From: Candidatus Saccharimonadota bacterium
GTDB taxonomy: Bacteria > Patescibacteriota > Saccharimonadia > Saccharimonadales > Saccharimonadaceae
Assembly (NCBI GenBank): GCA_027451185.1
Contig: DAIDJW010000008.1
Coordinates: 1-18,733 of the forward strand
Direction of reading: 5' to 3'
Length of the DNA stretch: 18,733 bases
This document shows, in pieces, positions 14,885 through 18,733 of this stretch; within the stretch, counting starts at the first letter, position 1; every line of letters starts with the position of its first letter. Under the pieces are notes generated by a model that did no database searches, was not told the origin of the DNA, and saw only the letters and a program-made list of their open reading frames with translations. The translations under genes and the position numbers were made by a program.

Positions 14885-14931
14885 CCACTTACTTCCACTA
14901 CCTGTCACTATACTACCCACTATTACCCACT
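14885..14931 (-). promoter_or_regulatory. Five tandem AGTG[G/A] boxes, probable MraZ operator
   Basis: On the minus strand AGTGGG, AGTGGG, AGTGAC, AGTGGA and AGTGGC recur. Their first bases lie at 14931, 14921, 14909, 14899 and 14889, so the spacing is 10, 12, 10 and 10 bp. MraZ is known to bind TGGG-type direct repeats of 10-bp period upstream of its own gene. Two possible -10 boxes accompany the array: TATATT (14963-14958) upstream, and TATAGT (14912-14907), which lies where the spacing slips to 12. Confidence 0.7.
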
Positions 14932-14973
14932 ACAACCCCCAATTTTGACAATAGTTGAATATACTATCATCGT

Positions 14974-14995
14974 TTATCCACAGAACTGTGAATAA
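14974..14995. promoter_or_regulatory. Pair of inverted perfect DnaA boxes upstream of mraZ
   Basis: TTATCCACA (14974-14982) and, on the other strand, TTATTCACA (14995-14987, plus-strand TGTGAATAA) both match the consensus TTATNCACA in all positions. They are 4 bp apart, head to head, just upstream of the likely mraZ promoter. Both could bind DnaA cooperatively and tie the division cluster to replication initiation. Two boxes alone do not make an origin. Confidence 0.6.
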
Positions 14996-15011
14996 GTATA
15001 AGCATGAACAG

Positions 15012-15031
15012 AGGCGCCATTGCTGGCGCCT
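15012..15031 (-). terminator. Terminator-like hairpin after the glycosidase gene
   Basis: AGGCGCCA (15012-15019) pairs perfectly with TGGCGCCT (15024-15031). On the minus strand the loop is GCAA, a stable GNRA tetraloop. It stands 30 nt after the glycosidase stop. The minus-strand tail is not U-rich; on the plus strand TATTTTA follows. It probably bounds the upstream operon or protects its mRNA end. Confidence 0.55.
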
Positions 15032-15061
15032 ATTTTAGGGCTGTCGTATTTTTCGCTATGG

Positions 15062-16306
15062 TTATAGGTTGCGTAGTTTTTTTATCATTCGCCCGAATTT
15101 AAGGGCACTTGGCCGTAAAATACGTTTACCGGTCACGTAATCAACCGCTGCCAGGCCAAACCTTGGCCAGCGGCCTTCGGTCCACTCAAAGTTATCAATC
15201 AAGCTCCAGTGCAAGTAGCCCATCAGTTGAACGTCATGCCTCAGCGCCTGCTGCAGGCCGACCAACGTTTCTTTAATCCACCACTCGCGGTGCGCGTCTT
15301 TGGCGTCAGCCAAGCCATTCTCGGTGACTAAAATTGGTTTGTGATATTTTCGGTTTAAGCGCTCTAGCGCAAACTGAATATCACCCGGATGCATATCCCA
15401 GTTCAAATCGCTTAGCTCCTGGTTTGGATTGTGCACGCGGTAGCCATAGACACGGTTCGAAAAGTAGTAATTTACACCTAGAAAATCACAATGGCGAATA
15501 AATTTACGAATCACATAATCGTCTTGCAGGTACTGCATAACAGCCGTACTGTAGCGACTTAATAGTGAATTGTCGCCCGGGTAAAAGAAGCTAGAGTTTT
15601 TGGCAATCGACACCTTGAAACGGTCGCCATGGGCATGAATAAGTTTACTAGCTCGCTTGTGGGCTAGCGCCAGGTTATGCATCACCCACCAGGCTTGGCG
15701 ACGGCTACTGATATTTGGTGGCCAACTTTGACGGCGATAGCTCTCACTGACATAAATTTCCGGCTCGTTGATAGTTATAACGTAGCGAAAATTTTGGCCC
15801 AACTCTTCAATCACCTTTTTGGTAAAACGAGTAAAATACTTTACATTAGCCCGACGAGCAAAACCGCCCTTGTCGGCAAACCAAACCGGCAAGCTAAAAT
15901 GAAACAGGGTGACAACCGGCTCGACTTCAAGACGCTTGAGTTCCGACAGATAATCTTTGTAGTGCTTTAGGGCTTCGGTATTCCAGGCGCCCTCTTCAGG
16001 CTCGACCCGCGACCACTCGATACTAAACCGAAACGCGTTCATATTAAGGTCGCGGAGCAATTTAAGATCATCTTTATAATGGCGATAGTGGTCGCCAAGT
16101 TTATCGGACACATAATTAGATGGGTTGGTGGCGGCCTTTTTAATCCACGGCCAACTGACGTAGTCATGTAAGTGGTAGTCGGCCTGGGCCGCGCGCGACT
16201 TAGCAGTCTCAAGCTCCCAAACCGTCCACTGGTTATGGTTGCCGCCCTCGGTCTGGTGGGCCGAGGTTGAAGCACCCCATAAAAAATCTTTCGGAAACAA
16301 ACTCAT
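15062..16306 (-). CDS. Glycoside hydrolase family 1 (beta-glucosidase/beta-galactosidase-like)
   Basis: GH1 enzymes are retaining beta-glycosidases. I chose the ATG at 16306, which gives MSLFPKDFLWGASTSAHQTEG, the normal N-terminus; an upstream extension to 16333 lies inside the helicase gene. The 414-residue protein has the acid/base glutamate in TINEP (Glu181), the nucleophile glutamate in VTENG (Glu329), FRFSIEWSRVEP, and WSLIDNFEWTEGRWPRFGL near the end. The WEWxE-type aglycone pattern reads NFEWTEG, without a phosphate-binding hint I can identify, so a non-phosphorylated glycoside is likely. No signal peptide: the enzyme is cytoplasmic. It starts 4 nt after the helicase stop, so it may be co-transcribed; TACAAT 6 nt before the ATG may also give a leaderless start. 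The exact sugar is unknown. Confidence 0.92.
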   Translation of the reverse strand: MSLFPKDFLWGASTSAHQTEGGNHNQWTVWELETAKSRAAQADYHLHDYVSWPWIKKAATNPSNYVSDKLGDHYRHYKDDLKLLRDLNMNAFRFSIEWSRVEPEEGAWNTEALKHYKDYLSELKRLEVEPVVTLFHFSLPVWFADKGGFARRANVKYFTRFTKKVIEELGQNFRYVITINEPEIYVSESYRRQSWPPNISSRRQAWWVMHNLALAHKRASKLIHAHGDRFKVSIAKNSSFFYPGDNSLLSRYSTAVMQYLQDDYVIRKFIRHCDFLGVNYYFSNRVYGYRVHNPNQELSDLNWDMHPGDIQFALERLNRKYHKPILVTENGLADAKDAHREWWIKETLVGLQQALRHDVQLMGYLHWSLIDNFEWTEGRWPRFGLAAVDYVTGKRILRPSALKFGRMIKKLRNL

Positions 16307-16310
16307 ATGT

Positions 16311-17837
16311 CTATTGTACAATGTCCTGACCAAACAGTTTTTGAAGGCGCATTTTAATCGAGCCTTCGTGCCGGCCGAACTGTTTGCTTAGCTGTTTCAA
16401 TGTCTTACCATTCTGAAATTCTTGCATTAGTTCATTATCTTGGTTAACTTCCCAGGGTTTATAGGCGTTAGGATAGGTTTCACGCATTTTAGCAATTTTC
16501 TCGTTCCAACTCTTGCCATCTTTTGACGATTTTTCAGGCACGGCCGATTGTCGTTTGGCCGCCTGTACCTCAAGATGTGCGAAACGCTTATTATCGGCGG
16601 CGGCTTTTGAACGCAGCTGCTCGTCAATCGACATCGCTTCTTCGCTCACCCTCAGCGCCATCTGGTTAATACCGGTCAAATAAAGATTGTATAAGTTTTT
16701 TACTCGGCTTAAGGCCACATAGCCCATGCCCTCGACAAAGGCCTTGCGTAGGTCAATTCGGGCCGCGTCAAGCGTCATGCCCTGGCTCTTGTGAACGGTT
16801 ATTGCCCAGGCTAGGCGCAAAGGAATCTGAGTAATACTAGCTCGTTTTTTATCGCCATCGCGCAGCTCCCAGGTTTCAGGCAACATACTCACAATTCGAC
16901 CGCCGGTAAACTCGACTATCGGATAGTCGGTCGCTGGCTCAAAATCAATCACCCTGCCCAAGCTGCCGTTAGCGTATTTGCGGTCCATGCTATTTTTGAC
17001 AGCCATCACCAAGGCGCCTTTTTTAAGGCGCAAAATCGACGGCGCCAGTACCGACCGTTGCAGATTTTCGACATAATTTTCGCTACCGGTCGACGACTGC
17101 TCGTACGACACCTCGTCGCCGTCTAACTCGGCCAGGCGTCGGTCGTTAAGCGTATCGACATCAACATTAACGGTGTGTAATTCGGTCATCGGCGCGTCTG
17201 GATCGTCGGGCATAACGCCAATCCGCTCCAGCAGCAGCTCGGCGTGGCGGCGTCGCAAATCACCACCACGAATAGCGTTCAAAATCTCGAGCAGCGTCTC
17301 GTCGTCCTGGCGGTGCTGCTCTTCGAGGTAGCAAATCACCGGGTCAAGCTCTCGCCAAACCTGACTATTCACCACAAAGCTCCCAGCCCGTGAGTCACCG
17401 CGGTTAATCGGTGGCAACTGGAAAAAGTCGCCACTCATAATCAGCTGAATGCCGCCAAACGGCAGCTCAGGCTGCTTGCGCACCAGCCGGCAGATCTGGT
17501 CAACCATATCCAGTCGAAAGTCGTGCAGCATACTAATCTCGTCAATAATCAGCACGTCGGTCTTTTCGATAATCTCAATCCGGCCCTTGCTTAAATGGTC
17601 TCGAAAACCCGGCGGTAAACTATCGAGAACGCCCATGCCCGACCAGGCGTGAATCGTCGTACCGCCCAGATGGGTCGCCGCCAGTCCGGTCGTGGCCGTT
17701 ACCGAAACGTGTTTGCCGTCACGTTTGGCCAATTTAATAAATTGATTCAAAACAAAAGTCTTGCCGGCCCCTGCTGGACCGGTCAAAAGCACGCTCTCAC
17801 CCGAGAGCATAATCTCTAGTGCTAACCCCTGATTCAT
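16311..17837 (-). CDS. PIF1/RecD-like SF1B DNA helicase with C-terminal HTH-like tail
   Basis: This 508-residue protein is a 5'-3' superfamily 1B helicase of the PIF1 type. Motifs in order are Walker A GPAGAGKT (20-27), motif Ia TATTGLAA (47-54), Walker B LIIDEISML (96-104), motif III MSGDFFQLPP (134-143), EEQHRQ (172-177, motif IV-like), AWAITVHKSQGMT (343-355, motif V) and GYVALSRVKNLYNLYL (372-387, motif VI). The last 100 residues lie outside the helicase core: a charged linker and then a small helical region, NELMQEFQNGKTLKQLSKQFGRHEGSIKMRL (468-498), resembling a helix-turn-helix. It may load at stalled forks or G-quadruplex DNA, as PIF1 does. TATAAT 7 nt before the ATG suggests a leaderless mRNA. 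Confidence 0.92.
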   Translation of the reverse strand: MNQGLALEIMLSGESVLLTGPAGAGKTFVLNQFIKLAKRDGKHVSVTATTGLAATHLGGTTIHAWSGMGVLDSLPPGFRDHLSKGRIEIIEKTDVLIIDEISMLHDFRLDMVDQICRLVRKQPELPFGGIQLIMSGDFFQLPPINRGDSRAGSFVVNSQVWRELDPVICYLEEQHRQDDETLLEILNAIRGGDLRRRHAELLLERIGVMPDDPDAPMTELHTVNVDVDTLNDRRLAELDGDEVSYEQSSTGSENYVENLQRSVLAPSILRLKKGALVMAVKNSMDRKYANGSLGRVIDFEPATDYPIVEFTGGRIVSMLPETWELRDGDKKRASITQIPLRLAWAITVHKSQGMTLDAARIDLRKAFVEGMGYVALSRVKNLYNLYLTGINQMALRVSEEAMSIDEQLRSKAAADNKRFAHLEVQAAKRQSAVPEKSSKDGKSWNEKIAKMRETYPNAYKPWEVNQDNELMQEFQNGKTLKQLSKQFGRHEGSIKMRLQKLFGQDIVQ

Positions 17838-17844
17838 TACGACT

Positions 17845-17850
17845 ATTATA
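17845..17850 (-). promoter_or_regulatory. Candidate -10 box of the helicase gene (leaderless)
   Basis: The minus strand reads TATAAT, 7 nt, ATG, the same geometry as at rsmH. The base expected to be +1 is the A just before ATG. The -35 region is not recognisable. No Shine-Dalgarno is present. Confidence 0.5.
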
Positions 17851-17893
17851 CAGCCTTTAGGTCCGGTCGTCTGTTGTAACTAATGCACAGCGG

Positions 17894-18733
17894 CTAAATA
17901 CCCCTCGGCGGTTCACCTTCGGGCTCATCCAGAAGTTTTTTGCTCTTAATTTCATAGCGCTTGCCAGTCAGTTCACTGGTAATGTAGTCTTCGTTAATCA
18001 GATTCACGAACATATCCAGGTCGTTGCCGTCCATAATAATAATCGCGCCGTTGTCGTCGGTCATGAGCTCTAACTGCATAGTATCGGCATAGTCCACCGC
18101 TTGCTCTTGGGTAACGGCGCCGATTTCTAGCTTTTGCAGCTTGTTAACAATCTTTTTACGGTCGCGTACTAACATTTGCAAGTCTAGGCCATCCGGAAAA
18201 GTCAGCTTATACTGTTTTTCAATTTCGGCAACCTTTTGATCGGCCAGCAGCTGCTTTTTGTATTCGTAGTTAAATAGCCGTTCAAATTTGCTTTGGTTAA
18301 AAATAAAGATATCGCCACCAATAATCAACACCTCATTGTCAGTTGGTACTTTCCAACTAAAATCAGCTCGGAACGATTCAAACGAACCGTCGCGGAACTC
18401 CCAAGCCGTCGCACCGCTGACCGTTTGGCCAACACTCACCTGCTTAATGACATAAAAAGTTTTGGTCTTGTCGTTGTGGTAAGTAAAGCGCGCCACGATT
18501 CCCTTGATACGCTTAAATTCATGTTCTTGTTCCGAAAAAGTCACAATGTCGCTACGTTCGTGCTCAATCAAATGAATCAAGGTTTCGGCTCGACCAACCT
18601 TAGCCAGATCAGTCCTAAGCAGTACATTTTCTTCTTTTTCGGTCAGTTCATAGTCACGCACGCTCAAACCCGTGCCGGCACCCAGGTTGACGAAGTTAAT
18701 CAAATCGTAAAGGAAAAGTGGTCGAATCTGGGC
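17894..18733 (-). CDS. DUF4868 / KwaB-like protein (N-terminus beyond window)
   Basis: The visible 279 residues match the DUF4868 family by pattern: a mixed N-terminal beta region, IFIFNQSKFERLFNYEYKKQL in the middle and NDLDMFVNLINEDYITSELTGKRYEIKSKKLL near the C-terminus. KwaB of the two-gene Kiwa antiphage system carries this domain. The reading frame stays open to the window edge. A TTG at 18703 could start a 269-residue version, but the ten codons before it (AQIRPLFLYD) continue the domain smoothly, so I treat the gene as 5'-truncated. Its partner kwaA would be upstream, outside the window. It ends 56 nt before the helicase gene. DUF4868 also occurs outside Kiwa, so a defence role is an inference. 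Confidence 0.75.
   Translation of the reverse strand, partial: AQIRPLFLYDLINFVNLGAGTGLSVRDYELTEKEENVLLRTDLAKVGRAETLIHLIEHERSDIVTFSEQEHEFKRIKGIVARFTYHNDKTKTFYVIKQVSVGQTVSGATAWEFRDGSFESFRADFSWKVPTDNEVLIIGGDIFIFNQSKFERLFNYEYKKQLLADQKVAEIEKQYKLTFPDGLDLQMLVRDRKKIVNKLQKLEIGAVTQEQAVDYADTMQLELMTDDNGAIIIMDGNDLDMFVNLINEDYITSELTGKRYEIKSKKLLDEPEGEPPRGI

Noticed and set aside
14941..15000. Replication origin, because of the two DnaA boxes
   Set aside because: There are only two boxes, no clear AT-rich unwinding element, and no dnaA or dnaN nearby. A promoter-linked DnaA site is the simpler reading.
18701..18703. TTG as the true start of the KwaB-like gene
   Set aside because: The frame is open to the window edge and the ten codons upstream read as a natural continuation of the domain, with no ribosome site before the TTG.

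Overview
The window most likely comes from a member of Candidatus Saccharibacteria (TM7, Patescibacteria/CPR). I infer this from the compact division/cell-wall cluster that lacks the Mur ligases, the arginine deiminase operon known from host-associated members of that phylum, the VirD4/TraD-like ATPase, and long ORFs in the standard code, with TGA as stop. No rRNA or tRNA is present, so the taxonomy is inferred and not proven. Genes on the left (1-5859) read rightward. Everything from 6629 to the end reads leftward.

Left part, + strand: the 3' end of a type IV secretion/conjugation-type ATPase (1-1131), then a promoter with a perfect inverted repeat in its spacer (1160-1187). Next comes a tight four-gene arginine deiminase operon, arcA-arcB-arcD-arcC (1222-5859). 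ArcD exchanges arginine for ornithine, ArcA makes citrulline and ammonia, ArcB makes ornithine and carbamoyl phosphate, and ArcC turns carbamoyl phosphate into ATP. This is a self-contained substrate-level ATP source that also raises pH.

Middle: 5860-6628 has no convincing gene. Two identical 20-bp copies of a GAAC-N7-GAAC direct repeat bracket about 640 bp that contains a 10-bp long-range inverted repeat.

Division and wall cluster, - strand (6629-14810), in transcription order: mraZ, rsmH, a 21-residue mini-ORF, ftsL-like, ftsI (class B PBP), mraY, ftsW, murG, ftsQ. Most genes are packed within a few bases or overlap. Upstream of mraZ lie five direct AGTG[G/A] boxes that look like MraZ autoregulatory sites, and two perfect-consensus DnaA boxes in inverted orientation. 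The 306-bp mraZ-rsmH gap has a second promoter with a palindromic -10 region and a nested inverted repeat.

Right part, - strand (15062-18733): a DUF4868 protein related to KwaB of the Kiwa antiphage system, cut at its N-terminus by the window edge; a PIF1/RecD-like helicase with a C-terminal HTH-like tail; and a family 1 glycoside hydrolase. A strong GNRA-capped hairpin separates this group from the mraZ promoter.

Several genes (rsmH, the helicase, possibly the glycosidase and ftsQ) have a -10-like hexamer 6-11 nt before the ATG and no Shine-Dalgarno. That suggests leaderless or nearly leaderless mRNAs beside clearly SD-led genes such as murG and arcB.
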